Positions 1-8,542 of a DNA stretch of 64,000 nt are shown in pieces. This stretch comes from Dyadobacter sandarakinus (GTDB lineage Bacteria; Bacteroidota; Bacteroidia; Cytophagales; Spirosomataceae). How positions within the stretch are numbered: position 1 is the stretch's first letter; the number at the start of each line of letters is the position of its first letter. The notes beneath the pieces were generated by a model. It had not been told where the DNA came from. It was given only the letters and a program-made list of their open reading frames with translations, and searched no databases. The stretch covers positions 2,358,001 through 2,422,000 of the forward strand of contig NZ_CP056775.1 of the NCBI RefSeq assembly GCF_016894445.1, written 5' to 3'. Made by a program: the position numbers and the translations under genes.

Positions 1-158
1 ATCGACTTTAAATCACCTTCATGCTCAACGAAGTGCCTTAATTTACCGGCTCAATATCGACAGCATACATGGTTTTGAATGCCCGGCTGGAATGAAAATA
101 GCTAGATTGCGTGTTATAGAAACTTAACCGCGAAACAGGAATTAAACCAGCAGTGCAT

Positions 159-500
159 ATGAATTGGATTACAATCAACACGGAGGAGGAAGTTAAGCAG
201 ATAACCCAGTCACAGGATATCGCTTTGATATACAAACACAGCCCACGCTGCATGACCAGCCTCATGGCGTACCGTCAGCTTAAATCGGAGGTGAGTGCCG
301 CGCTGGATATTGATGTACCACTCTACATTGTGGACGTAATTAAGAACCGGAGAGAGTCAATGGCAATTGCCGAAAGCTTCCGGGTGGAACATCAGTCGCC
401 CCAGCTGCTGGTTGTACAAAACGGAAAGTGCCTTTTTAATGCTTCACATGAGGCTATTACGCTGGAAGACACACTCCAGTTTTTGCAAAAACCGGCCTGA
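159..500 (+). CDS. YtxJ-like monothiol bacilliredoxin
   Basis: About 113 residues, a single small thioredoxin-fold-like domain. The segment K-H-S-P-R-C-M-T-S (Cys about residue 31) matches the lone-cysteine site of the YtxJ (DUF2847) family, named for the bacillithiol redox system; family members are thought to reduce mixed disulfides between bacillithiol and protein cysteines. There is no signal peptide, so it is likely cytoplasmic. An in-frame GTG lies two codons upstream at 153; ATG at 159 is preferred. It stands alone, convergent with the next gene, and ends at a strong hairpin terminator. Family assignment rests on the motif and length. Confidence 0.75.
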   Translation: MNWITINTEEEVKQITQSQDIALIYKHSPRCMTSLMAYRQLKSEVSAALDIDVPLYIVDVIKNRRESMAIAESFRVEHQSPQLLVVQNGKCLFNASHEAITLEDTLQFLQKPA

Positions 501-525
501 TCAGACCCGGCTCATGCTGCGCAAA

Positions 526-560
526 ACAAAAAAAAAGGGAAGCCGGCTGGCTTCCCTTTT
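526..560. terminator. Bidirectional intrinsic terminator
   Basis: Perfect 8-bp stem (537-544 with 549-556) and a GGCT loop. It is preceded by a run of A and followed by TTTT, so it can end both the YtxJ-like gene on the plus strand and the PLP-enzyme gene on the minus strand. Confidence 0.8.
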
Positions 561-582
561 GCATGTTATATGAATGCCATCA

Positions 583-2193
583 TCAGGTCGCGAGTGGCGG
601 ACCGGATGGAATCATGATCTTTTCCCGCTTCATTTCAAACTTGTAGCGTTTGGCGGTAAACTTGGCCGTCATGTACTCGCCCATGTAAATGGATCCGGTC
701 ATCGTATCATCCTTGACAGTACCTGAAAACAGGAAAGTAATCCAGTCAGCAGGATGGCGGTCCACGCTGCGCATTTTGAATTCATTTCCCTCGACGGTTC
801 CCTGCAGTTCCCTTACGCTGAGTTCGCCCTTGTGCGTACCGCTCAGCCAGTTACCATCCTGCTCAATGATCAGCGTTTGCTTGCTGGCGCTGGAGAAAAA
901 CTCCACGGTAGCTTCCCAATGCCCTTTCAATGATACGGTGGCTTCGGCCATTTCTGCCTTTTTAGGGGTGCGCTTCTGAGAGAGTACTTCAAAAAGCCTG
1001 TCTGCAACCACCTTCTCGTCTCCCGGCTGCATCTGACCGGTTGTGATAGAAACAAATGTACTGCCCTCGTCGCTGCCGCCGCCCAGTGCAATGCGCGGTT
1101 TGGTACGACCAAAAAGCTCGGCGATTTCCTCACCTGTGATGTGCAGCTTTGCCGGATCCCAGGATACTTTTAGCTGCGGGGTACGATTAGAAAGATCAGT
1201 AGGCTCTATCACCTTTGTTTTCACAGATTCAACCGCATTTACGCGCTTGGAAATGCTGTCGAGCCAGGTCAGCCACCTTTTCCACTCTCCTTTATGGTCA
1301 CGTTTGGTCCAGGCTTCTACGGCTGCCACCATTCCCATCGTTTCTTCACGGCCTACCTTATTGTCGCGTCCGGGACCGTGGTGCGGAGCACTGGCCTGCC
1401 AGGCAGACATCAACAAATCCTTGCGGCCCAGTACCAAACCTGCACACTGAGGCCCGCAAATGGCTTTTCCTCCACTGTACACCACCACATCGGCTCCCAG
1501 TTTCAGGTGAACGTTCGGAATGGTCAGGTCCTCCGCCGCGGCGTCTATCAGGATGGGTATGTTCTTGGGTTTTGCAATTTTCGAAATTGCTTCCAGCGAC
1601 ATAGGCCCGCTCATCGACTCGCTGCCTGCCATCAGGTAAATCATCGCAGTTCGGGAGCTCATCGCATTGCGTAGCTCTTCAATGGTTTCAACAGTTACAA
1701 TCTTCACCCCTACGTTGCGCAGCGAGTGGTCGTAAACGTTGCGGGAGTAAGCCGGTATGATCACTTCGGTCTTGTCAAAACCGGTCAGATCGGGCACCCT
1801 GATCAGCTTTTCGGGATTGCCGCCGGTCACACAGGCTACGGTGACGTGCTTCATACCAGCTGCACAACCCGATGATACGAGGCCCCACTCGGCGCCGGTA
1901 AGCTCGGCAAGGCGCTGGCCGGCACCATAAGCCAGCTCATCATACTGCACAAATACCTGCGCTGCTGCGTCCATCGCCGCCCTTACTTCCGGCCTTTCAA
2001 TGGATCCGCCAATGATCGTGAAAGTTCCGCGGCAGTTGATGATCGGCTCTACTCCGATAGATTGGTACAGCTGCTTGCCGGCTGCGCTGTCGACCACGGC
2101 GGCAGTTGTTTCGGGTGCCTGGTTTTTGGGGACCATCGCGCTTCCCGCCAGCGGGAGAAGGGACAAATCCCTGATGGCATCTCTTCGTTTCAT
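583..2193 (-). CDS. SelA-fold PLP-dependent enzyme with C-terminal beta-barrel-like domain
   Basis: About 536 residues. Residues 40-400 resemble the fold-type-I PLP family annotated as L-seryl-tRNA(Sec) selenium transferase-like. The PLP lysine is about K243 in S-G-G-K-A-I-C-G, and an aspartate-rich I-D-A-A-A-E motif lies before it. No selenocysteine genes are nearby, so a SelA role is unlikely; relatives include ammonia lyases and amino-sugar enzymes. The N-terminus carries K-R-R-D followed by a short hydrophobic stretch, like a weak Tat or export signal. The last 120 residues form a beta-rich domain with several G-x-W and lipocalin-like strands that SelA lacks. The TTG at 2202 is a possible earlier start; ATG at 2193 is preferred. 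Substrate unknown. Confidence 0.75.
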   Translation of the reverse strand: MKRRDAIRDLSLLPLAGSAMVPKNQAPETTAAVVDSAAGKQLYQSIGVEPIINCRGTFTIIGGSIERPEVRAAMDAAAQVFVQYDELAYGAGQRLAELTGAEWGLVSSGCAAGMKHVTVACVTGGNPEKLIRVPDLTGFDKTEVIIPAYSRNVYDHSLRNVGVKIVTVETIEELRNAMSSRTAMIYLMAGSESMSGPMSLEAISKIAKPKNIPILIDAAAEDLTIPNVHLKLGADVVVYSGGKAICGPQCAGLVLGRKDLLMSAWQASAPHHGPGRDNKVGREETMGMVAAVEAWTKRDHKGEWKRWLTWLDSISKRVNAVESVKTKVIEPTDLSNRTPQLKVSWDPAKLHITGEEIAELFGRTKPRIALGGGSDEGSTFVSITTGQMQPGDEKVVADRLFEVLSQKRTPKKAEMAEATVSLKGHWEATVEFFSSASKQTLIIEQDGNWLSGTHKGELSVRELQGTVEGNEFKMRSVDRHPADWITFLFSGTVKDDTMTGSIYMGEYMTAKFTAKRYKFEMKREKIMIPSGPPLAT

Positions 2194-2626
2194 TTTCTTC
2201 AAATTATATTAAATAAACGTATCTGCAACTGTAAGTCACCGGTATGCCACAAGCCGGTATGCTGTTTTACCGGGCTTCAAGACTTTAAAAATAATATTTT
2301 GGATTTAATAAATAGTGTAGCGTAATATATCGTGCAGAGAAGCAAAAGACAGGCGAGTTTAACATTAAATAGACTCTAAACCAAATTTGGGGACAGCTGA
2401 TAATTATGATAAATATTTCAATCAAAGGATAGTCTTTATACTACAAAGCTGAGTTTGTTAGTACTAGGGACAAAGGTCAGCGGGGCGATTATTGAAATGG
2501 GTACGCGGCTGTGTAAGACAACTTGCCGAAACATTTTTCCAAAGAAATTAGACTTATTTGGAGCTGCTGTCGCATTAAGTTAAACATGATGTAACTATTA
2601 TTGTCCTAGTATTTACTCACAACTCG
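2194..2626. other. AT-rich divergent intergenic region
   Basis: A stretch of about 430 bases between two divergently transcribed genes. I see no convincing reading frame, RNA gene or repeat in it. It must hold the promoter of the PLP-enzyme gene, but I could not pick a clear match. Confidence 0.5.
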
Positions 2627-2656
2627 TTGAAATAAATCAGATTGCTATTATATTTA
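2627..2656 (+). promoter_or_regulatory. Bacteroidota-type promoter for histidine kinase
   Basis: TTG at 2627-2629, then exactly 19 bases, then TATATTTA at 2649-2656. This is one mismatch from the Bacteroidota -33/-7 consensus TTG-N19-TAnnTTTG. It predicts a transcript start near 2663, some 14 bases before the TTG start codon of the kinase. Confidence 0.5.
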
Positions 2657-2676
2657 TAAGTCAAAAAGAAAACACG

Positions 2677-4050
2677 TTGCCTTCCACTTCCAAACGCTCT
2701 GCATTTCTGGCCCGGCTTACCGGACGCCCCTCCCAGTTTCCGTTAAGCGCCCGCATTTTTCACTCCGTGTGCCTTATATCAATCCTGGCATTGGGCTATA
2801 ATGTCCCTTTCAACTATGCCATCGGTTTGCCGTACATTGCGCTTGCCAGCTTTGTCATGTTTGTGGGAAGTTGTGGCTTGTACTACTTTTCCCGCTTCCG
2901 GCACAAGGTGACTGAAAGCGTTTTTATCCTCAATGCCATGGGGCTGGCGCTTTTTACCCTTAATTTTTTCCTGAATTCCGGCCACAGCGGGCCCAATGAC
3001 CTGTTTTTTCTGCTCCTGCTGCTGCTGAGCATCAGTATCAGCCCGCCGAGACAGTACAAGGTGTGGGTACCGCTCAACATGCTGACAGTCCTTGCGCTGC
3101 ATATCTTTGAATATTTTTATCCTGAACTCGTTCCCGACAGCTACACGGGACGTGAAAGCCAGCTGATTGACGGACTGTCGGCCTATGTGGTCATTGCGCT
3201 GACTGCTTTTTTATGCATGTACTTTATCCGGAAAAGCTACGATCGTGAGCGGCAGTCGGCGGTTGAAAAGTCGGGCGCAATCACGAAAAAAAACCAGCAG
3301 ATCACCATTCAGAATCAGGAATTGCTGCGGCTGAACAGTGAGAAAAACAAGCTGATGTCCATCGTAGCCCATGACCTGCGCGCGCCGCTGAGCAGTATTC
3401 AAAACTTCCTGGAACTCCTTACCGACTATGACCTGGATTTTGATAAAAGACTGGAAATAGAAGGGAACTTGCTGGATTCTACCCGTGACACCCTGCAAAT
3501 GCTCACCAAGCTTCTGGACTGGTCCAAATCGCAGATATACGGAGTGGTGCCACGTCCGAAGTACCTGAGCCTGCAGGCGCTGCTGGCTCCGACCATCCGC
3601 ATTGAGGAAGGTATTGCCACCCGGAAAAACATCAGGCTGGATTACATCATTGATCCGGAAGCCATGCTTTTTGCCGATTCTGAAATGACGCAGGTCGTGT
3701 TTCGTAACCTGATCAGCAATGCAATCAAGTTTACGCCGGCGGGCGGTACGATTACCATTCGCTCAGAGGCACAAAACGTAGCCCAAAGTACGGGCGATGA
3801 ATGCGTGATCAGTATCCGCGACAATGGGATCGGGATCTCGAAAGAGCGTCAGCAGGAGATTTTTTCACTCAATGTACAATCAACCTACGGCACCAGGCAG
3901 GAAAAGGGCGTCGGGCTCGGACTATTGTTGTGTATGGAGTTTGTGACTGCGCAAAATGGCAAGATCTGGTTTGAAAGTACGCACGAACATGGCACCTGCT
4001 TCTTTATTGCCCTGCCTTCCCATAGTGCCGAGCCTGTGGCCGCAGCCTGA
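2677..4050 (+). CDS. Membrane sensor histidine kinase
   Basis: About 457 residues. The first 190 hold five to six hydrophobic segments. A short coiled linker follows (about 195-225), then the HisKA domain with phospho-acceptor H232 in the A-H-D-L-R-A-P-L box. The HATPase domain shows the N box (N-L-I-S-N-A-I-K-F, about 345) and G boxes D-N-G-I-G-I and G-V-G-L-G-L. It is therefore a complete transmitter. The family autophosphorylates and passes phosphate to a response regulator, but no receiver gene is adjacent, so it is an orphan kinase here. It starts with TTG; no ATG precedes the first membrane segment, and the upstream promoter fits this start. Signal unknown. Confidence 0.88.
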   Translation: MPSTSKRSAFLARLTGRPSQFPLSARIFHSVCLISILALGYNVPFNYAIGLPYIALASFVMFVGSCGLYYFSRFRHKVTESVFILNAMGLALFTLNFFLNSGHSGPNDLFFLLLLLLSISISPPRQYKVWVPLNMLTVLALHIFEYFYPELVPDSYTGRESQLIDGLSAYVVIALTAFLCMYFIRKSYDRERQSAVEKSGAITKKNQQITIQNQELLRLNSEKNKLMSIVAHDLRAPLSSIQNFLELLTDYDLDFDKRLEIEGNLLDSTRDTLQMLTKLLDWSKSQIYGVVPRPKYLSLQALLAPTIRIEEGIATRKNIRLDYIIDPEAMLFADSEMTQVVFRNLISNAIKFTPAGGTITIRSEAQNVAQSTGDECVISIRDNGIGISKERQQEIFSLNVQSTYGTRQEKGVGLGLLLCMEFVTAQNGKIWFESTHEHGTCFFIALPSHSAEPVAAA

Positions 4051-4099
4051 GAATGGCTGATTGTTTTTGCTTACATTTGATCAAAATGTGGCGACAAGC

Positions 4100-4858
4100 A
4101 TGAACTTTCAGGAAAGAAAAAAGCTGATCCTTGCAGCAATCCGGCAAGCCGGCAGTCTTACGGTATTTCAGCTGGCCGAAAAGCTCGGAACCTCTACGGC
4201 TACCATCCGCCGCGATCTTCACGATATTTCTGCGGAAGGCCTGCTCTTACGCACCCACGGCGGCGCCATGCAGCCCGACATGCAGCCACTCACCGCATTT
4301 ATAGAAAAGGCCGGTGTACGCGATAGTGAAAAAGACCGGATTGCCAGGCTGGCAGCCGGTTTTGTACAGGAAGGCGACACCCTGTTTCTGGATTGTGGAA
4401 GTACGGTGTACAAAATGTGCAGGTACCTGAAAGGGGTGGACAATATACGCATTGTGACCAATTCCATACCCGTTCTGGCCGCCTTTGTGGATGCGCCGGG
4501 CATTCAGATCAACCTGGTTGGTGGCGAAATTGATAAAAAAAGACTGGCTGCGCATGGTTTGAAGGCAATTGAACATATCAGCAGCTACCACGCCGACAAA
4601 GCCTTTATCGGTGTGGACGGAATCTCGCCCGAAACCGGTTTAACGGCTCACAGTGAGCATGAAGCATCCATTACCTCCGCCTTTATCGCTCATGCCCGGG
4701 AGAACTTTCTACTTTGTGACTCGTCCAAGATCGGGCGCGACAGTTACCTCCGGTTTGCAGGAGTTGAAGTCATCACAACGTTAGTTACTGACAGTGAAGC
4801 AGATGTAACCAGCAGGCAACATCTGACAGAAAAAGGCGTGCGTATCCTTCTTGCCTGA
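4100..4858 (+). CDS. DeoR-family transcriptional regulator
   Basis: About 252 residues. Residues 5-57 form the DeoR winged helix-turn-helix, with the signature T-S-T-A-T-I-R-R-D-L and a following T-H-G-G-A. Residues 75-235 form the DeoRC sugar-phosphate sensor, with D-C-G-S-T, the V-T-N-S motif and the G-V-D-G-I loop. Members usually repress sugar or nucleoside catabolic genes and release DNA on binding a phosphosugar. No catabolic operon lies beside it, so its target is not evident. ATG at 4100 gives the canonical M-N-F-Q-E-R-K start; an upstream TTG at 4061 would add 13 unlikely residues. It lies 49 bases behind the kinase gene. Confidence 0.9.
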   Translation: MNFQERKKLILAAIRQAGSLTVFQLAEKLGTSTATIRRDLHDISAEGLLLRTHGGAMQPDMQPLTAFIEKAGVRDSEKDRIARLAAGFVQEGDTLFLDCGSTVYKMCRYLKGVDNIRIVTNSIPVLAAFVDAPGIQINLVGGEIDKKRLAAHGLKAIEHISSYHADKAFIGVDGISPETGLTAHSEHEASITSAFIAHARENFLLCDSSKIGRDSYLRFAGVEVITTLVTDSEADVTSRQHLTEKGVRILLA

Positions 4859-4992
4859 CCAGCTTTAACAGGCTGAACCTTACCCGTCACAGGCAACTTT
4901 CCAGGCACACTTCTTGTCCCGGTTGTGGTGATTAAAAATTCCTTTCTGCTGCGCTGCATCCCACTTGCAGCTGCCCGCAGATAAAAATTTCT

Positions 4993-5463
4993 ATGGACAT
5001 CAGAACAGATACCCTGAAAAAACTCCAGAAGCTTACGGGCACCTGGGTTGGGAAGGCAAGTGGCTACATTCGGTCTGCCGACCGGAATACGGTAGCCGAA
5101 AAACTCACATTCGAGATCATCAGCCGTCCTACGGTGATAAAGTACGTACAGAAATCGCTGAAACAGGGGAATGTTCCGACCGATACCGAGTGCGGCTACC
5201 TCTACATCCAGGAAGATGGCACCCTGCACATCAACAATGCCGGTTTCAGCGGAAGAGTGGAAGTACTGACCGGCCGTATTTTTCTGCGGAACAACAAGTA
5301 CGCGATTGAGCTTGCAAGCGTTCAGCACCAGAATGACGACCGGATTATCCGCACAAAAAGGGAGATACTGTTTGACAATGATAAGCTGACTTACAAGGTT
5401 TTTATCCAAACCCGCACCCGCGATCTATACCAGGTGAAGGAAGCAGTGTTGTACCGGGATTAG
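4993..5463 (+). CDS. Nitrobindin/THAP4-like beta-barrel protein (possible)
   Basis: About 156 residues, cytoplasmic, dominated by predicted beta strands. The N-terminal L-T-G-T-W-V-G-K-A-S-G resembles the G-x-W-x-G-x-G opening of the lipocalin/FABP-like nitrobindin (DUF1794) barrels, which bind heme or small ligands. The C-terminal histidine motif used by nitrobindins to hold heme is not evident, so heme binding is not supported. Strands such as Y-L-Y-I-Q-E-D-G and E-I-L-F-D-N-D-K-L-T-Y fit a 10-stranded barrel. It stands alone and is convergent with the DUF4097 operon. Confidence 0.55.
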   Translation: MDIRTDTLKKLQKLTGTWVGKASGYIRSADRNTVAEKLTFEIISRPTVIKYVQKSLKQGNVPTDTECGYLYIQEDGTLHINNAGFSGRVEVLTGRIFLRNNKYAIELASVQHQNDDRIIRTKREILFDNDKLTYKVFIQTRTRDLYQVKEAVLYRD

Positions 5464-5474
5464 CAGCCATATTT

Positions 5475-5516
5475 CATACAAAAAGCGCTGACATCAACGC
5501 CCGCGCGTTTTGTATG
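5475..5516. terminator. Convergent hairpin terminator
   Basis: A stem of CATACAAAA-GCGC against GCGC-TTTTGTATG, with an unpaired base on each side, lies between two converging genes. The T and A runs are inside the stem, so it could act in both directions. Confidence 0.5.
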
Positions 5517-5526
5517 CCGCTCCTGC

Positions 5527-6228
5527 TTATTTTTTCTTTCGCAGGTAAATATCATTGCTGATTGATTCCAGCCGCAATTCGGGCCCTCCGCCCTGGAATT
5601 TCCCTTCCAGCTGGTAACCTACCATCGGATGCGCCTGCTTCTCGCTGGTGAGCGCCAGGTCGAGGTCGGTATACACCTCGCCCGTAATCGTTTTCATGGT
5701 CACATTGGCACCTGTGGCATGTGGCCAGCTCATGTCTACATAGCCGCTGATCGTCTTGGCACTTACGGTTGATGTTCCGCCTTCAATGTCAATGTTGCCG
5801 TCGATGGTTTCGAGCTGCAACTTTGCTTTTCTTGGCAGGAATACCTGGTAGTTGATCTCCTTGCATAAATAATATTTTTCCCCACGGTCACTGTTGCTCC
5901 ACGAGCTGTGCTTGTCGCCCGGACAATCTTCAACCCTGCCCTTTTTTATCAACTACTGATCAAAGTCAACGGCCAGTCCTACCTCGTCACCTCCGGTTTT
6001 CTCGGTCACAAGGAGCGCTTCATTAAGTTTGTTGCTGTTGATCACGGCGCTGATCTTTACATATACTTCCGGCTTGTCCCAGTAACGTACACGGATACTG
6101 TCGGCAAATTTCAGGTTCAGGTTCGCTGTTTGTCCTTCTTTGTAGGGCAAATGTTTTTCAATGATGCGCTGGGCGGAGGCTGCGCTTCCCACAGTGGCAA
6201 GCAATGCAAGGATCAGGATTTTTTTCAT
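5527..6228 (-). pseudogene. DUF4097-like secreted protein, interrupted by in-frame TAG
   Basis: Two pieces lie in the same reading frame and are separated by a single TAG at 5953-5955. The 5' piece starts at ATG 6228 (ATG 6243 also possible) with a signal peptide ending A-S-A-Q. The 3' piece ends S-N-D-I-Y-L-R-K-K-K, matching the end of the paralogue next door (S-S-N-I-Y-I-R-K-K). The 3' piece also carries the repeated I-x-G-x-V-x-x-x-L strands of DUF4097-like adhesin domains. Together they would give about 233 residues. The in-frame TAG breaks an otherwise intact gene. It may be a nonsense mutation, read-through or a sequencing error. It is last in the sigma-factor operon, 7 bases or so behind the preceding gene. 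Confidence 0.75.
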
Positions 6229-6250
6229 GGCTGTCAGATGCATATCGAGT

Positions 6251-7033
6251 TTATTTTTTACGGATATAGATATTGCTGCTGATCGTGTTGAGCGTAAACT
6301 CCACGCCGCCCCCGTTCACAGTACCCTCAATGTTGCTTCCACCTCCTACCTTCGACAATCCGCCAGCCGGGCTCTTTTTGCCGAGGTCAAAATCCGTATA
6401 CATTTCTCCATTAATCGAGCGAAGTTTCATATCGGCTTTGGTTGCGGCCGGCAGCGTCACATCCACCTCCCCGCTGATCACTGAAATGGAAGTTGGTTTG
6501 GCCTGGCTCAGACTGGAAAAAACAACATCCACACTGCCGCTTGTCGAATTTGCCACGACTGGGCCCGTCACATTGGTCAGTACAATATCAGATCCGTTTG
6601 TTTTCACTTCCAGGTCACCGTCCATATCCGCGATCGTGATTTTGCCGCCCTGCCAGTTCACCTCCTGGTATAGTACCGCTACATTTTTGGGGAGCTTCAA
6701 AGTGTATTTGATCTCTTTCCTGGCCACCTTTTCGATCCGCAGGCCGCCGGCGTCCGGTGTTACCGACAGTCCGATGCCGGTATTATCCACCCCGCTTTGG
6801 TAGAGTGGCTTTAAGCCTTTTGCCCGCTCAGGTAGCGCAGGTGAACCGGATGACGCCTGGATAACCATTTCGTCACTGTTGTGGCCCTCAATCCTGATCG
6901 TGCTGGCCGCCATTTCAATGATTACTTTTTTGTCTTTCAGATTGCCCAGCTTCGTCTTGTATTCCAGGCTTTGGGCCTGCAACCTGGTCAGGCACAGCAA
7001 GCCTACCATACTTGCGAGAAGTACTTTTTTCAT
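6251..7033 (-). CDS. DUF4097-like secreted beta-repeat protein
   Basis: About 260 residues. It has a clear signal peptide (K-K-V-L-L-A-S-M..., cleavage after L-Q-A-Q). The rest is short beta strands repeating the pattern I-x-G-x-V/I-x-V-x-L of DUF4097 (putative adhesin/right-handed beta structure). The ATG at 7033 is preferred over the TTG at 7042 because it starts the signal peptide directly. It follows the anti-sigma candidate by about 36 bases and precedes its broken paralogue by 22 bases or fewer, so it belongs to the ECF operon. DUF4097 proteins are common partners of sigma/anti-sigma pairs in Bacteroidota. A role in sensing or buffering envelope state is inference. Confidence 0.78.
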   Translation of the reverse strand: MKKVLLASMVGLLCLTRLQAQSLEYKTKLGNLKDKKVIIEMAASTIRIEGHNSDEMVIQASSGSPALPERAKGLKPLYQSGVDNTGIGLSVTPDAGGLRIEKVARKEIKYTLKLPKNVAVLYQEVNWQGGKITIADMDGDLEVKTNGSDIVLTNVTGPVVANSTSGSVDVVFSSLSQAKPTSISVISGEVDVTLPAATKADMKLRSINGEMYTDFDLGKKSPAGGLSKVGGGSNIEGTVNGGGVEFTLNTISSNIYIRKK

Positions 7034-7069
7034 GGTTTTCAAAATGATTATAGATTGTATTTTTAAATA

Positions 7070-7837
7070 CTAAACATCCGCAGCATCCAGCTCTCCGAGG
7101 CCGAACTCGGCTCTCGACCGTACTGCTTCCAGCACCTCCTTGTTGTGCATGATCTGCCTGAACTGATCTGCGGCCCGTTTTTCCTTGATCGATACCAGCG
7201 CCTCAATCAGCGAAATCTGGACATTCGGATCCGTTTGGATGGACAGTGACTGCATGAGTGCCTCCTTCACGCCGGGCTCGTTCTGAAAATGAAGGAGCGC
7301 CTGGCAGGCTGCAAGCCGTACATTCACATTCGGATCAAAATTGAGCGTATTGGTCAGTGTCTGAGTAATTTGCTGATCAGCCTGTGTCAGTCCGTAGGCC
7401 TGATTTACAGCCTGTATCCGTTCGCTGGCGGAGGTCTTGCTAACCTGTTCAAAGGCAAGTACATTCCGGATTGCAGAGGCAGGAGCATGTACGCCATCAG
7501 CTGCCTGCCCCCTGTTATTTTTCACAAACCATCCTCCCGCAAAGCCGACCAGCAGCAATGCAAAACCAGCCGCAATGCGGATCAGCCAGCTGCCGAACCT
7601 CCGTACGGGAGTCTGCCGCGGAGGATCCAGCAGCAAGGCAAGTTCATTGCTGAAGGTGCGTGAAGGATGCTCGTTTCTCGCATCGGTAAAGTAGACGAAT
7701 TGTGCCGCATGGCTCTGTAAATGCATAGGTATCGGTTCATTCTGGAAAAACCTTTTCAGCTCCCGCTCCTCTTCCACCGTGGTTTCGCCCTCATAATATT
7801 TCGTGAGTAATTCCTCAATATCCTCTTTCATAGTCAT
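7070..7837 (-). CDS. Membrane anti-sigma candidate with HEAT-like repeats
   Basis: About 255 residues. The N-terminal 80 residues, beginning K-E-D-I-E-E-L-L-T-K-Y-Y-E-G-E-T, have the charged helical character of Bacteroidota anti-sigma N-termini. One transmembrane helix lies at about 84-105. The outer part (about 130-255) contains HEAT-like alpha-helical repeats (D-P-N-V-N-V-R-L-A-A and T-D-P-N-V-Q-I-S-L-I). The gene overlaps the sigma-factor gene by 23 bases, typical of translational coupling with a cognate regulator. Sequestration of the sigma factor at the inner membrane is inferred from context. No zinc-binding (ZAS) motif is visible. Confidence 0.72.
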   Translation of the reverse strand: MTMKEDIEELLTKYYEGETTVEEERELKRFFQNEPIPMHLQSHAAQFVYFTDARNEHPSRTFSNELALLLDPPRQTPVRRFGSWLIRIAAGFALLLVGFAGGWFVKNNRGQAADGVHAPASAIRNVLAFEQVSKTSASERIQAVNQAYGLTQADQQITQTLTNTLNFDPNVNVRLAACQALLHFQNEPGVKEALMQSLSIQTDPNVQISLIEALVSIKEKRAADQFRQIMHNKEVLEAVRSRAEFGLGELDAADV

Positions 7838-8333
7838 TTACTTTAAGATACCCTTCCCGCAGCTTCTGCCTGGCGCGGGATAAAATCGTCCGGATATTCG
7901 CATTGCTCAGTCCGGTCAGCTGCTCGATCTCCTCAAAAGAATACTCCTCTACATCGCGCAGGTGCAGCACCAGCCGGTGTTGCTCCGGAAGCCCGTCGAT
8001 GAGCCGGTGGATCAGCGCAGAACTGTCTGCCATTTCCATTTGCCTGTCCGGTGCGGTTGTACCGGCCTGTATATCTGATACGTCGGCATTGTCCTGCATC
8101 GTCCGGAACCGTCCCGATTTCAGGCGATCCAGACAGAGATTTTTCGTCATTTGAATGGCGAGTGCCTCCACGCTCTGGTAGGTTTCCAGTTGCTGGCGGT
8201 TGGACCACAGGCGCATCAGCACATCCTGAATGGCATCTTCCGCCTCCTCGCGGTTGCGAAGAAACATTTGGGCCAGTCTGAAAAGGCGCCCCTGTACGGG
8301 AAGAATGCGTTGCTTGAAGGCTTGTAAATCCAT
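7815..8333 (-). CDS. ECF-type RNA polymerase sigma factor
   Basis: About 172 residues, the normal ECF length. Region 2 (about 10-75) has R-N-R-E-E-A-E-D-A-I-Q-D-V and the -10 recognition helix. Region 4 (about 113-160) has L-P-E-Q-H-R-L-V-L-H-L-R-D, then the helix-turn-helix E-E-I-E-Q-L-T-G-L-S-N-A-N-I-R. There is no extra C-terminal domain. It is the first gene of a four-gene operon with the anti-sigma candidate and two DUF4097 proteins, so it probably drives its own operon, although no clear ECF promoter was identified upstream. Confidence 0.92.
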   Translation of the reverse strand: MDLQAFKQRILPVQGRLFRLAQMFLRNREEAEDAIQDVLMRLWSNRQQLETYQSVEALAIQMTKNLCLDRLKSGRFRTMQDNADVSDIQAGTTAPDRQMEMADSSALIHRLIDGLPEQHRLVLHLRDVEEYSFEEIEQLTGLSNANIRTILSRARQKLREGYLKVNDYERGY

Positions 8334-8542
8334 CTCAATGCAAAGACGAGCACGTCTTGCTTTTGTTACAGATTATTTGAAAAAGATATGTCAGCATGAA
8401 AACAGGTATGCTCCATGCATTTAGGCACATACAGAGAAGAGGGCATTGCACCGGTAAAATTGGCGAGCCAATTTGAGCCGAACGATAGCGCACTCAAACC
8501 TTTACTTTTAGTTTACTATAAAATGAAAGGCAGAGCACTGAC

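Noticed and set aside
38..265. 75-codon frame on the minus strand
   Set aside because: It overlaps the start of the YtxJ-like gene, has no family features and no start signal.
4744..5409. 221-codon minus-strand frame opposite the DeoR end and beta-barrel gene
   Set aside because: It is the antisense shadow of two genes with better evidence.
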